Shown: piece after piece, positions 10,870 to 19,710 of the stretch
How the letters are laid out: each line of letters opens with the position of its first letter
How positions within the stretch are numbered: the stretch's first letter is position 1
From: Gordonia sp. SL306
Lineage (GTDB): Bacteria; Actinomycetota; Actinomycetes; Mycobacteriales; Mycobacteriaceae
Assembly (NCBI RefSeq): GCF_026625785.1
Contig: NZ_CP113063.1
Span: forward strand, 4,278,001-4,342,000
Direction of reading: 5' to 3'
Length of the DNA: 64,000 nt
The notes under the pieces: generated by a model
Told to the model about the DNA's origin: nothing
Databases searched by the model: none
Seen by the model: only the letters and a program-made list of their open reading frames with translations
Made by a program: the position numbers and the translations under genes

Positions 10870-11505
10870 TCATCGCCACAGGCTCGTGACGTCGACTCCG
10901 ACTTCGGCGAGGAGTCGGCGAACGGTCGGCAGACCGATTCCGATCACCGAGGACGGATCGCCGTCGATGGCCTCGACGAACCAGCCGCCGAGGCCATCGA
11001 GAGTGAACGCACCGGCGACCGCGAGGGGCTCGCCGGTGGTGGCATAGGCGTCCACGGTCGCGTCGTCGATATCGGCGAAGCGGATCGTCGTGGCCGCGGA
11101 CGCCTGAGCCGTCCCGACGAGCCGGGAATCCCGGATGCGTGAGACCCGGTGCCCGGTCAGCAGTTCCGCCGACCGTCCGCGCATCCTGCGCCACTGGGCA
11201 CGCGCGACGTCGACGGTGTGCGGCTTCCCGCTGAGCTCGCCGTCGAAGAGCAGCATCGAGTCGCAGGTCAGCACCACGGTGTCGGTTGCGTGATCGTCGT
11301 CGGCGAGGATCGTGGCGACCACGGCGTCGGCCTTCGCGCCGGCGAGGGCCACCACCACCTCCGCCGGAGGTGCACCGGGGAGCGCGTTGAGCACGGCGTC
11401 CTCGTCGACGTCGGAGACGATCACCCGGGGGTTGAGCCCGGCGGCCCGCAGAACCCGCAGCCGGGCGGGCGATGCGGATCCGAGGACCACCGAGACCGTC
11501 GTCAC
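10870..11505 (-). CDS. maf: Maf-family nucleoside triphosphate pyrophosphatase
   Basis: A 211-residue Maf protein: N-terminal LGSASPAR, a central TCDSMLLFDG acidic motif, GKPHTVDVARAQW, and the C-terminal GWFVEAIDGDPSSVIG block. Maf proteins hydrolyse non-canonical or modified (d)NTPs to monophosphates. The GTG start overlaps the TGA of accE by GTGA. Linkage of maf to accE5-accD5 is conserved in mycobacteria (Rv3282-Rv3280), and here the acyltransferase cassette begins just downstream of it. Confidence 0.92.
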   Translation of the reverse strand: MTTVSVVLGSASPARLRVLRAAGLNPRVIVSDVDEDAVLNALPGAPPAEVVVALAGAKADAVVATILADDDHATDTVVLTCDSMLLFDGELSGKPHTVDVARAQWRRMRGRSAELLTGHRVSRIRDSRLVGTAQASAATTIRFADIDDATVDAYATTGEPLAVAGAFTLDGLGGWFVEAIDGDPSSVIGIGLPTVRRLLAEVGVDVTSLWR

Positions 11506-11729
11506 GCCCTCAGGTTGGTGAAGCTTGTCGGCGCTCCCCAGATGGGACGGAGCCGGTCCTCGGGTCGACCCCAGTCGTCGCGGGGACCGGTCTCGACCGG
11601 GCCGCTGTTCGACGAACCGGCGGCCGCGGCGACCAGCGACGTGAGGACCGCGACCTCTTCGTCACTGGGGTTGCCGCGGACGATGCGCAGCAATGGCTCG
11701 GCGGCCGGGGTGTCGGCGGTGTCGCTCAT
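11502..11729 (-). CDS. accE5: Acyl-CoA carboxylase epsilon subunit
   Basis: A 75-residue protein lying between accD5 and maf with ATGA overlap at its start and GTGA overlap at its stop. It contains the short epsilon-subunit signature [20 protein letters not shown] followed by [10 protein letters not shown]. The epsilon subunit stabilises and stimulates the AccA3-AccD5 holoenzyme in mycolic-acid bacteria. The M. tuberculosis homologue is longer because of an N-terminal extension; this one is the short form. Confidence 0.85.
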   Translation of the reverse strand: MSDTADTPAAEPLLRIVRGNPSDEEVAVLTSLVAAAAGSSNSGPVETGPRDDWGRPEDRLRPIWGAPTSFTNLRA

Positions 11730-13354
11730 AGCGGGATGTTCCCATGCTTCTTCGGCGGCAGGGTGACCATCTTGCGCTCGAGCAGTCGCAAGGCGGTGGC
11801 GACCTGTCCGCGGGTGTGGCTGGGCGGGATGACGGCGTCGACATAACCGCGCTCGGCGGCCACGTACGGGTTCACCAGAGTGTCCTCGTACTCCTGCTGC
11901 AGCTGGAGCCGCAGCGCGTCGACGTCGTCGCCGTTGGCCTGGGCCTCCTTGAGCTGGCCGCGGTAGACGAAGCCCACCGCGCCCGACGCTCCCATGACCG
12001 CGATCTGGGCGGTGGGCCATGCGAGGTTCACGTCGGCACCCATGTGCTTGGAACCCATGACGTCGTACGCGCCGCCGTAGGCCTTGCGGGTGATGATCGT
12101 GATCTTGCCGACCGTGGCCTCGCCGTACGCGTAGAGCAGCTTGGCGCCGCGTCGGATGATGCCGTTGTATTCCTGGTCGGTGCCGGGCAGGAAGCCGGGG
12201 ACGTCGACCAGGGTGACGATCGGGATGTTGAAGGCATCGCAGGTGCGGACGAACCGGGCGGCCTTCTCCGAGCCCTTGATGTCGAGGCAGCCGGCGAACT
12301 GCGTCGGCTGGTTGGCGACGATGCCGACGCTGCGGCCGTCGACGCGACCGAAGCCGACGACCACGTTGGTGGCGTACTCGGCCTGGACCTCGAGGAACTC
12401 GTCGTCGTCGAGGATGCGGCGGATCACCTCGTGCATGTCGTACGGCTGGTTCGGCGAATCTGGGATCAGGGTGTCGAGTTCGAGGTCCTCGTCGGTGAGG
12501 GTGTCCTCGATCGATCCGGCGGCCGGGTCGGCGACCGGCAGTCGGGGCGCCTCGGCGCGGTTGTTGCTGGGGAGGTAGCCCAGCAGATCCTTGACGTACT
12601 CGAGCGCGTCCTCTTCGTCCTGCGCGACGTAGTGCGCGGTGCCCGACTTCGACATGTGGGTGTGGGCGCCGCCGAGGTCCTCCATCGTGACGTCCTCGCC
12701 CGTGACCGTCTTGATCACGTCGGGGCCGGTGATGAACATCTGGCTGGTCTGGTCGACCATCACCACGAAGTCGGTGAGTGCGGGCGAGTAGACGTGTCCG
12801 CCTGCGGCCGCACCCATGATCAGCGAGATCTGCGGGATCACGCCGGAAGCGCGGACGTTGCGGTGGAAGATCTCGCCGTACAGGCCGAGCGAGACGACGC
12901 CTTCCTGGATGCGGGCGCCTGCGCCGTCGTTGATGCCGATCAACGGGCGGCCGGTCTTGATGGCCAGGTCCATCACCTTGACGATCTTCTCGCCGTAGAC
13001 CTCGCCGAGGCTGCCGCCGAACACGGTGGCGTCCTGGGAGAAGATGCACACCTCGCGACCGTCGATGGTGCCGTAGCCGGTGACCACGCCGTCGCCGAGC
13101 GGGCGACGCTCGGCGAGTCCGAAGTTGGTGCTGCGGTGACGGGCGAGAGCGTCGAGTTCGACGAACGACCCCTCGTCGAGCAGGTGCGTGATGCGCTCGC
13201 GCGCGGTCAGCTTGCCCTTGTCGTGGATCTTGTCGACCGCGGCCTCGCCCACCGGGTGCTTGGTCTCTTCGAGGCGATTACGCAGATCGGCGAGCTTTCC
13301 CGCCGTCGTGTGGATGTCGGGAGCGGCGCCGTCATCGCGCGAAGCAGTCGTCAT
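11726..13354 (-). CDS. accD5: Propionyl-CoA carboxylase beta subunit (carboxyltransferase)
   Basis: A 542-residue carboxyltransferase with N domain ([41 protein letters not shown]) and C domain ([47 protein letters not shown]). It transfers carboxyl from biotinylated AccA3 to propionyl- or acetyl-CoA. The ATG at 13352-13354 is taken as the start; an in-frame TTG two codons upstream is less likely. The stop overlaps accE. Divergent from birA, which biotinylates its alpha partner, across 172 bp. Confidence 0.93.
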   Translation of the reverse strand: MTTASRDDGAAPDIHTTAGKLADLRNRLEETKHPVGEAAVDKIHDKGKLTARERITHLLDEGSFVELDALARHRSTNFGLAERRPLGDGVVTGYGTIDGREVCIFSQDATVFGGSLGEVYGEKIVKVMDLAIKTGRPLIGINDGAGARIQEGVVSLGLYGEIFHRNVRASGVIPQISLIMGAAAGGHVYSPALTDFVVMVDQTSQMFITGPDVIKTVTGEDVTMEDLGGAHTHMSKSGTAHYVAQDEEDALEYVKDLLGYLPSNNRAEAPRLPVADPAAGSIEDTLTDEDLELDTLIPDSPNQPYDMHEVIRRILDDDEFLEVQAEYATNVVVGFGRVDGRSVGIVANQPTQFAGCLDIKGSEKAARFVRTCDAFNIPIVTLVDVPGFLPGTDQEYNGIIRRGAKLLYAYGEATVGKITIITRKAYGGAYDVMGSKHMGADVNLAWPTAQIAVMGASGAVGFVYRGQLKEAQANGDDVDALRLQLQQEYEDTLVNPYVAAERGYVDAVIPPSHTRGQVATALRLLERKMVTLPPKKHGNIPL

Positions 13355-13363
13355 GAACAACGA

Positions 13364-13393
13364 TGCTAACTACCCGACTGTGAGCCACGTCAA
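13364..13393 (-). promoter_or_regulatory. Candidate accD5 promoter
   Basis: On the minus strand TTGACG (13388-13393) and TTAGCA (13364-13369) are separated by 18 bases, ending nine bases before the accD5 ATG, so the transcript would be nearly leaderless. Confidence 0.4.
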
Positions 13394-13454
13394 CCGGATC
13401 AACGTGAGATTCACCTCATGTTCCCGAGTGTTCGGTCGGCGCTGCCGCGAGTGC

Positions 13455-13479
13455 GTGGGCCGCAGCGGCCCCGGCCCAC
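13455..13479. other. Strong hairpin in the accD5-birA divergent region
   Basis: GTGGGCCG and CGGCCCAC form a perfect 8-bp stem around a nine-base loop, within the 172 bp between the divergent accD5 and birA starts. It has no U-tract and lies about 50 bases before the birA ATG. It may be a leader structure or a protein site; function is not known. Confidence 0.35.
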
Positions 13480-13526
13480 ATCTGTGCCTGCCCCCATGCC
13501 CGTGAGCGGCGCAGTAGCGTCTGGGT

Positions 13527-14306
13527 ATGACCCTGGATGGCGCTGCGCTCCTCGAGACTCTCGCTGACACCTGCTGGCACACGATCGAGGTCGTGGAGTC
13601 GACGGGTTCGACCAATGCCGACCTGATCGCCCGGGCGGCGACCGAGGAGGTCGGCGGGACGGTTCGCATCACGACCGACCAGACGACCGGTCGGGGTCGT
13701 CATACCCGCGTCTGGTCGGCTCCGGCGGGTGGACAACTCGCCATGTCATCGGCGGTGGCGGTCGGCGACGACCCAGAGCACCTCGGGTGGTTGTCGCTGA
13801 TCGCGGGTCTGGCGGTCACCCGGGCCGTGGAGGAAGTCGTGGGTGAACGGCCCACTCTCAAGTGGCCCAACGACGTGCTGATCGACGACCTGAAGGTCGC
13901 AGGCATCCTGTCCGAGTACACGCACGTGCCCACCGGCGGGGTGGCCGTCATCGGGGTCGGGCTCAACACGGCCATGACCGAACAGCAGCTGCCCGTACCC
14001 ACTGCGACCTCATTGCTGATCGTCACCGGGGACGAGGTTCCGCCGGAAGATCTCGCACGACAGTTCCTACGTGCGCTGTCCGAGTTGCTCACGTTGTGGC
14101 CGACCGACATCGACCAGCTGGCCGCAATGTATCGCGAGCGCAGCGACACGCTGGGCCGACGCGTCCGATTGGTGTTGCCCGGTGACAAGGAGCTGGTTGG
14201 TACGGCGGTCGGGATCGATCGGACCGGCCGGATCGTCATCGACGTCGACGGCCGCGAAGTGGTGGCGGCCGCCGGCGATGTCACCCACCTGCGGCCGGTC
14301 GACTGA
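13527..14306 (+). CDS. birA: Biotin-[acetyl-CoA-carboxylase] ligase
   Basis: A 259-residue biotin protein ligase with STNAD, GRGRHTRVW (biotinyl-AMP loop), LKWPNDVLI, KVAGILSE and the C-terminal SH3-like segment (ERSDTLGRRVRL). It attaches biotin to AccA3-type carrier domains. The N-terminal helix-turn-helix of class II enzymes such as E. coli BirA is absent, so this is a monofunctional class I ligase that should not repress transcription directly. It is divergent from accD5. Conserved synteny as Rv3279c. Confidence 0.92.
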   Translation: MTLDGAALLETLADTCWHTIEVVESTGSTNADLIARAATEEVGGTVRITTDQTTGRGRHTRVWSAPAGGQLAMSSAVAVGDDPEHLGWLSLIAGLAVTRAVEEVVGERPTLKWPNDVLIDDLKVAGILSEYTHVPTGGVAVIGVGLNTAMTEQQLPVPTATSLLIVTGDEVPPEDLARQFLRALSELLTLWPTDIDQLAAMYRERSDTLGRRVRLVLPGDKELVGTAVGIDRTGRIVIDVDGREVVAAAGDVTHLRPVD

Positions 14307-14344
14307 TCCGGCCGCCCCGGACGCGGGCTCGGCCGTCTGGTGGT

Positions 14345-14938
14345 CTAGCCCTGCTGGATGCTTTTGTGCCCCATGGCGGGGACCAGGGCCAGGATCGGTA
14401 GTCCGATGATCAGATGGAGTACCGCCGTGGCGATCCCCACGGACACCTCGGACGACAGGACCAGCGGGATGATCACGGCGCCTGCGATGAGCAGCCCCAC
14501 GATCCAGCGGAAGAACTGATTGGGCGAGGGCGTGACCATCTGGAGGACGTACCACAGTGCGCCGGCCGCCAAGGCGCAGAGGAAGCCGACCACGGCGAAC
14601 CAGATCTCGTCGCGGGCCAAGGGATTCCACACGCCGAACTTGCCTGCCTCGTTGACCCTCTCGACGATTGCGCGGATCACCCAGGCCGCCAGCCATGCGG
14701 CGAGTCCGGTGACGACGCCGGTCATCACGACGCCGCCGACGAACATGGTCGGGTTCACGTTGGGGCCCAGGCGGGGTTTCTGGCGTGGTGTCGGCTGCGG
14801 GTAGGCCTCGGAGTACTCGGCCGGACCGGGCTGTGCGTGCGGGTCCGACCGGCTGTACGCCTGCGACTCGGGCGGATATCCGCTCTCGTACCTGGCGGTT
14901 CGTGGGTCGTACGGGTCACGTGGGTCGCGATAACTCAT
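14345..14938 (-). CDS. DUF6069-type multi-pass membrane protein
   Basis: A 197-residue protein with a Tyr/Pro-rich, probably cytoplasmic N-terminal third (MSYRDPRDPYDPRT onwards) followed by four predicted membrane segments, ending MGHKSIQQG. The four-helix unit with a polar N-terminus resembles the DUF6069 family, for which I know no function. The ATG at 14936-14938 has AAGGAG seven bases upstream. It is convergent with birA and divergent from the PH-domain gene. Confidence 0.65.
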   Translation of the reverse strand: MSYRDPRDPYDPRTARYESGYPPESQAYSRSDPHAQPGPAEYSEAYPQPTPRQKPRLGPNVNPTMFVGGVVMTGVVTGLAAWLAAWVIRAIVERVNEAGKFGVWNPLARDEIWFAVVGFLCALAAGALWYVLQMVTPSPNQFFRWIVGLLIAGAVIIPLVLSSEVSVGIATAVLHLIIGLPILALVPAMGHKSIQQG

Positions 14939-15108
14939 GGTTTCTCCTTGACCTTCTCGGCGGTCGGACCGGTACGCGTCTGTTCGCAGTGTACTTGTGT
15001 GCACCAGCGGTCTCCGGCGGCATGCTGGTGCCACGATCGCTATGTGGTCGTGGTCGCGGTGGGTCGAGCCGCGCCGTTGTGGGCGAGCCGCGGATTAAGC
15101 TGGCTGCC

Positions 15109-15684
15109 ATGTCCTACCCACGCGAGAACCTCGCCCCCGGCGAGGAGATCGTCCTGCACCGGCATCCGCATTGGAAATGCCTGCTCGGGCCGTTCCTGGT
15201 GTTCCTTCTGGTGACTGCTGTCGCGGGGGTGCTCGCGGGGATGGTCAGCGGGTCGACCCTGGACTCGACGGTCTCGACCGTGCTGCTGATCATCATCGGT
15301 GTGCTGTGGCTGCTCGGATTCGTGTGGTACTTCGTCCGGCCGTTGGTCTCGTGGAAGACAACGCATTTCGTCCTCACCGATCGCCGGGTGATCTACCGCA
15401 ACGGTGTGCTGACGCGATCCGGGATCGACATCCCGATCCGTCGGATCAACACCGTCGAGTTCCGGCACGGGCCGATCGACCGGATGCTCCGGACGGGCAC
15501 GCTGATCATCGAGTCGGCGTCCGACGAGCCGTTGTCGTTCGACGACATCCCCCACGTGGAACGGGTGCACGCGATGCTTTATCACGAGGTCCTCGACACG
15601 CATGAGGACGCCGCGCCCGACGAGTTCGGGCTGACGGACGACGATCGGTCCGATCGTCGTCACGACGAGGGGGTCGGACGGTGA
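15109..15684 (+). CDS. Membrane protein with bacterial PH domain (Rv3278c-like)
   Basis: A 191-residue protein with two membrane helices (about residues 27-47 and 57-77) followed by a bacterial pleckstrin-like (bPH2) domain: FVLTDRRVIYRNGVLTRSGIDIP, INTVEFRHGPIDRMLRTGTLIIES. A homologue lies next to birA in mycobacteria (Rv3278c); function is unknown. Its TGA overlaps the GTG of the response regulator, so in this organism it is the first gene of an operon with a two-component system, suggesting a link to envelope sensing. Confidence 0.8.
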   Translation: MSYPRENLAPGEEIVLHRHPHWKCLLGPFLVFLLVTAVAGVLAGMVSGSTLDSTVSTVLLIIIGVLWLLGFVWYFVRPLVSWKTTHFVLTDRRVIYRNGVLTRSGIDIPIRRINTVEFRHGPIDRMLRTGTLIIESASDEPLSFDDIPHVERVHAMLYHEVLDTHEDAAPDEFGLTDDDRSDRRHDEGVGR

Positions 15685-16355
15685 CCGATGTACTGCTGGC
15701 CGAGGACGATATCGCCATCGCCGAGCCGCTGGCGCGCGCCCTGACCCGCGAGGGGTACGGCTGCGAGGTGGTCACCGACGGCGCCGAGGCGCTCGACCAG
15801 GCGCTCGACACCCGCTTCGAACTGCTCATCCTCGATCTCGGGCTGCCCGAGATCGACGGCCTGGAGGTGTGCCGCCGAATCCGGACGGCGCGACCACAGC
15901 TCGCCGTGCTGATGCTCACCGCGCGCACCGACGAGGTGGACTTCGTGGTGGGTCTCGACGCGGGCGCCGACGATTACGTGGGCAAGCCGTTCCGGCTGGC
16001 CGAGCTGCTGGCCCGGGTCCGGGCGTTGCTCCGCCGCCAGCAGAGCGCCGACGTGGTCCTCGACGGCGGCGACATCCAGCTCGACACCCGCGGCCGCCGC
16101 GTGCTCGTGGACGGTGCCGATCTGGTGCTGGCCAACCGGGAGTTCGATCTGCTGCGATTCCTGATGGAACGCCCGGGGCAGGTGGTGAGCCGGGACGAGA
16201 TCCTCACCGAGGTGTGGGGATCGGCAGACCTGCGCTCGTCGAAGACGCTCGACATGCACATCTCGTGGCTGCGCCGGAAGATCGGCGACGATCAGCACGA
16301 CCGTCCCCGGCACATCGTCACCGTGCGTGGCGTCGGATTCCGATTCGACCCCTGA
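15681..16355 (+). CDS. OmpR-family two-component response regulator
   Basis: A 224-residue response regulator: receiver with acidic pair Asp9-Asp10, phosphoacceptor Asp52 (LILDLGLPE), Thr80 and Lys102, then a winged-helix DNA-binding domain (LANREFDLLRFLMERPGQVVS, MHISWLRRKIGDD, TVRGVGFRFDP). The GTG start overlaps the PH-domain gene stop. Its kinase follows after 21 bp. It is not the MprA or RegX type by sequence, and I cannot assign a regulon. Confidence 0.9.
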   Translation: MTDVLLAEDDIAIAEPLARALTREGYGCEVVTDGAEALDQALDTRFELLILDLGLPEIDGLEVCRRIRTARPQLAVLMLTARTDEVDFVVGLDAGADDYVGKPFRLAELLARVRALLRRQQSADVVLDGGDIQLDTRGRRVLVDGADLVLANREFDLLRFLMERPGQVVSRDEILTEVWGSADLRSSKTLDMHISWLRRKIGDDQHDRPRHIVTVRGVGFRFDP

Positions 16356-16376
16356 TCGACTGGTCGGGGACACCGC

Positions 16377-17759
16377 ATGCGGCGCCGGATCCTGAACACG
16401 ATGATCGCCATGATCGTGGCGGTCGGTCTTCTGCTGGGCATCCCGTTGAGCGTGATCGCCTGGTGGTGGGTGTCGGACAACGCTCACCAGAACCTGGACT
16501 CGCGGCTCAAGCTGATCTCGGCGCAGCTGATCCGTCAGGAGGGTGCCGAAGGGCGGGTGTCCGCGGGCTCTCTCGACACCGAGGCATTCCGGCTGCTGTT
16601 GCCCGAGGACGGCAGGTTGACCGTCCGCTACCCGGTGGGCTCCGACGCCGAGGCCGAGACGGTGATCGGCGAGCCGATCGACGGCGCCACCATGACCGAT
16701 TCCATCGCTCTGGGCAACGCCGGGTCGATACTCCTGGAGATCCCCCTCAGCCAGGTGCGCGACGACCAGCTCGCGGCCATCGGGATCGTGGCGCTCGTGG
16801 TCGCGAGTTCGATCGCCGCGGGCACGACCGTGGCCGCGGTGACCGCTGGTCGCGTCGCCGATCCGCTGATCGACCTGGCAGGCCGGGCCGCCGCGATGGC
16901 GAAGGGGGACTTCCGTTCCGAGTGGAGGTCGTACGGGATCAGCGAGCTGGACCGGGTGTCCCGGGCGCTCGGGGACGCGAACTCGGAGATCGCCCTGCGA
17001 CTCGAGCGGGAGGGCGAGATCGTCGGCGACGTGTCACATCAGCTGCGCAGCCGGTTGACGGCGATCCAACTGCGCCTCGACGAACTGTCGCTGCACGAGG
17101 ATCCGGCCGTCGTCGGGGAGGCCGAGGCGGCACTCGAACAGGTGGAACGACTCTCTCGCGAGCTCGACGAGATGGTGGCGGCATCACGGAACGATCCCGC
17201 GGTGCCGAACCAGATCGACGTCGAGGAGATGGTCCGAACGCTGATCGGCGACTTCCGCGCGGCATTCGGCGCGGCGGGGCGATCGATCGCGGCGACGTTC
17301 AACGGCCAGACCACGGCGGTCAGTGCCCGGCCGGGACGGTTGCGTGAGGCGTTGAGTGTGCTCGTCGACAACGCGCTCCAGCACGGTGCGGGGACGTGCC
17401 GGATCCATGTCGACGATCTGCCGTCGGCCGACATGCTCCGGATCACCGTCGCCGACGAGGGGACCGGCATCGACGACGATCTGGTCGGGTTGATCTTCCG
17501 CCGGGGATTCTCGGCCGGGCGGGGCAACGGGGTCGGTCTGTCGCTGGCACGCGCGCTCGTCGAGGCCGACGGCGGACGTCTCGAACTGACGATGCGCCGA
17601 CCGGCGGTGTTCTCGATCGTGGTGCCCTCGGCGCACACCGGCGATCCCGACGACGGGGACGACACGGACGGCGACCGCCCTGATGGCGATGACCGCGGCG
17701 GTGATTCCGTCCGGGGCCGGCCGTCACCGGTCACGCGTGACCGAGTTCCTCATCGTTGA
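16377..17759 (+). CDS. Two-component sensor histidine kinase
   Basis: A 460-residue membrane kinase. A first membrane helix (residues ~8-30) and a second (~132-156) bracket a roughly 100-residue extracellular sensor with no recognisable domain. HAMP-like region ~157-205, then the H-box DVSHQLRSRLTAI (His221), N-box VLVDNALQHG (Asn332) and G-box DEGTGI. A long Asp/Gly-rich tail (residues ~418-460) is unusual and overlaps the convergent GtrA-like gene by 29 bp. It pairs with the regulator immediately upstream. Confidence 0.88.
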   Translation: MRRRILNTMIAMIVAVGLLLGIPLSVIAWWWVSDNAHQNLDSRLKLISAQLIRQEGAEGRVSAGSLDTEAFRLLLPEDGRLTVRYPVGSDAEAETVIGEPIDGATMTDSIALGNAGSILLEIPLSQVRDDQLAAIGIVALVVASSIAAGTTVAAVTAGRVADPLIDLAGRAAAMAKGDFRSEWRSYGISELDRVSRALGDANSEIALRLEREGEIVGDVSHQLRSRLTAIQLRLDELSLHEDPAVVGEAEAALEQVERLSRELDEMVAASRNDPAVPNQIDVEEMVRTLIGDFRAAFGAAGRSIAATFNGQTTAVSARPGRLREALSVLVDNALQHGAGTCRIHVDDLPSADMLRITVADEGTGIDDDLVGLIFRRGFSAGRGNGVGLSLARALVEADGGRLELTMRRPAVFSIVVPSAHTGDPDDGDDTDGDRPDGDDRGGDSVRGRPSPVTRDRVPHR

Positions 17760-18291
17760 GTTCCTCGGCGGTCGGGTGCAGGTCGGTGGAGCCGGCGTCG
17801 CCGCCGCGGAGGAGTTCATCGGGGAACGCGAACTTGCGCAGCGCCCAGAACCGGAAGGCCATCTGCAGCAGATTGCCGATGAGGAACCCGAGGACGAAGT
17901 CGACGATGACCAACTCGGTGACACTCAGATTGCTGCGGAGGTCGAAGACGTTGTTGGCGACCCACAGTGGCGCGGCGGCCAGGATCACGCCGACACCGCT
18001 GATCACGAAGAAGATCAACGCCTCGTGATGGCGTTCGCGGCCGCCACGGTTCTTGAACGCCCACTCCCGGTTGAGGATGTAGTTGAGGATCGTCGCCAAC
18101 GTGCCGGAGATGATGCGCGCGACGACGGGTTTCGGTTCCAGGACGGTAAACGTCAGCAGATAGAAGATGGCCAGGTCGAAGACGAATGTGGTGCCGCCGA
18201 CGAGGGCGAACTTGATGAGTTCGTGATGGCGCATCGCGACCTGTCGAACCGGCGCGGGTAGTCGAGCGACCAGCTCGTCGATAAAGGGCAC
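17731..18291 (-). CDS. GtrA-like membrane protein (Rv3277-like)
   Basis: A GtrA-family protein with four membrane helices starting at ELIKFALVGGTTFVFDLAIFYLL and including GTLATILNYILNREWAF and LGFLIGNLLQMAFRFW. GtrA-type proteins are implicated in moving polyprenyl-linked sugars across the membrane; in mycobacteria a homologue sits between accD5/birA and purK. I use the GTG at 18289-18291; an in-frame TTG at 18339 would add 16 residues and cannot be excluded. Its last 29 bp overlap the end of the histidine kinase on the other strand. Confidence 0.78.
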   Translation of the reverse strand: MPFIDELVARLPAPVRQVAMRHHELIKFALVGGTTFVFDLAIFYLLTFTVLEPKPVVARIISGTLATILNYILNREWAFKNRGGRERHHEALIFFVISGVGVILAAAPLWVANNVFDLRSNLSVTELVIVDFVLGFLIGNLLQMAFRFWALRKFAFPDELLRGGDAGSTDLHPTAEELNDEELGHA

Positions 18292-18369
18292 AAGATCCGA
18301 GTGTACGAAATGGAATCGAACAGTGACTTCGCCGGGCAATCATGCGCATGTCGTCGCCCTCGTGCCACG

Positions 18370-19710
18370 ATGTTTCGCGTGACTTCCAGTGCCGGTGATC
18401 CCGCGAGGCCCGAGAGCTCCACGACCAGGTCGGAGACCGGCGTGCCGACCCGGTCGGAGACCGGCGTGCCGACCCGGTCGGAGACCGGCGTGCCGACCCG
18501 GTCGGAGACCGGCATGCCAACCGTGACGATGATCGGCGGCGGGCAGCTGGCGCGGATGACTCATCAGGCGGCGATCGCGCTCGGTCAGTGCCTCCGCGTG
18601 CTGGCTGTGAGCAGCAGCGATCCGGCCGCTCAGGTCAGTGCGGATGTGGTGCTCGGTTCCCACGACGATCTGGCGGACCTCCGGGAGGCCGCACGGGGTG
18701 CGGTTGCGCTGACGTTCGATCACGAGGGCGTGCCGTTGACGCACCTACAGGCATTGGAGGCCGACGGTGTCGCGGTGCGCCCGCCGTCGACGGCATTGCA
18801 CTTCGCCCAGGACAAGCTCGCGATGCGGGTCCGGCTCGGCGAGCTCGGACTCCCGATTCCCGACTTCGCCGACCTGACCGGCGACCGCGACGCGGCGCGC
18901 GCCCGGTTCGTGGATTTCGGTGACCGCCACGCTTGGTCGGTGGTCCTCAAGGCGATCCGCGGCGGTTACGACGGCCGCGGGGTGTGGCTGGTCGACGATC
19001 GCGACGAGGCCCTCACGTTGTTCGACGAACAGTTCGACGCGGGGGTCGACCTCATCGCCGAGCAGAAGGTGTCGATGCGTCGTGAGCTCTCCGCGATGGT
19101 CGCGCGTTCGCCGTTCGGACAGGGTGGGGTCTGGCCCGTGGTGGAGACCGTCCAGCGCAAGGGACAGTGCGCCGTGGTCCTCGCTCCGGCGCCGGAGCTG
19201 GCGGAGGACGTTGCGGCCCGGGCACAGCAGATGTCGTTGCGGCTTGCCGCGGAGCTCGGTGTGGTCGGTGTGATGGCCATGGAGCTGTTCGAGACCACCG
19301 ACGGCGAACTGCTGGTGAACGAGCTGGCGATGCGGCCGCACAACAGCGGGCACTGGACCATGGACGGCGCGGTGACCTCGCAATTCGAGCAGCATCTACG
19401 GGCGGTCCTCGACTATCCCCTCGGCGATACCGCCCCTCGGGCGCCGATCACGGTGATGGCGAACATCCTGGGCGCCGAGGAGGCGCCGTCGATGTCGATG
19501 GACGAACGCCTGCATCACCTGATGGCCCGTATGCCCGATGCCAAGGTGCATCTGTACGGTAAGGGCGAGCGTCCCGATCGAAAGATCGGTCACGTCAACA
19601 TTGTTGGTACCGACAGCGATTCGGTTGCCGAGGTCCGGGAGCGCGCCGAGCGTGCCGCGCACTGGATGTCGACTGCCGAATGGACCGATGGATGGGATGT
19701 GCACTCATGA
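18370..19710 (+). CDS. purK: N5-carboxyaminoimidazole ribonucleotide synthase
   Basis: PurK of the ATP-grasp family: IGGGQLARM nucleotide-binding start, [40 protein letters not shown]. It makes N5-CAIR for purine synthesis with PurE, whose ATG overlaps its stop (ATGA). The N-terminus is unusual: four 8-residue repeats TRSETGVP precede the conserved fold, encoded by a 24-bp tandem repeat. Starts in frame are ATG 18370 (given here, no ribosome-binding site), GTG 18379, GTGs inside repeats 1-3 and ATG 18514 inside repeat 4, the last with GGAGA suitably upstream. The true start is uncertain; from 18514 the protein is 398 residues, still full length for the family. Confidence 0.9.
   Translation: MFRVTSSAGDPARPESSTTRSETGVPTRSETGVPTRSETGVPTRSETGMPTVTMIGGGQLARMTHQAAIALGQCLRVLAVSSSDPAAQVSADVVLGSHDDLADLREAARGAVALTFDHEGVPLTHLQALEADGVAVRPPSTALHFAQDKLAMRVRLGELGLPIPDFADLTGDRDAARARFVDFGDRHAWSVVLKAIRGGYDGRGVWLVDDRDEALTLFDEQFDAGVDLIAEQKVSMRRELSAMVARSPFGQGGVWPVVETVQRKGQCAVVLAPAPELAEDVAARAQQMSLRLAAELGVVGVMAMELFETTDGELLVNELAMRPHNSGHWTMDGAVTSQFEQHLRAVLDYPLGDTAPRAPITVMANILGAEEAPSMSMDERLHHLMARMPDAKVHLYGKGERPDRKIGHVNIVGTDSDSVAEVRERAERAAHWMSTAEWTDGWDVHS
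18428..18523 (+). repeat. 24-bp tandem repeat, four units, at the purK start
   Basis: Four head-to-tail 24-bp units begin at 18428, 18452, 18476 and 18500. Units 1-3 are identical; unit 4 differs at two positions near its end (GTG to ATG, CCGACC to CCAACC) and in its last base. Each unit contains GGTCGGAGACC (a GGTC/GACC inverted repeat that includes a GGAG ribosome-binding-like core) then GGC and GTG (ATG in unit 4). The period is eight codons, so copy-number change keeps the reading frame. The identity of units suggests recent or ongoing slippage. Confidence 0.9.

Noticed and set aside
11744..13369. 540-codon open frame on the plus strand antisense to accD5
   Set aside because: accD5 is unmistakable on the minus strand; this frame has shadow composition (Val/Asp/Gly/His) and no motif.
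15681..17759. MprAB two-component system controlling sigE
   Set aside because: The receiver start and kinase sensor do not resemble MprA/MprB, and no PDZ- or HtrA-type protease gene is adjacent.
18428..18523. CRISPR-like interpretation of the 24-bp repeats at purK
   Set aside because: Units are directly adjacent with no spacers and keep the coding frame, so this is a coding tandem repeat.
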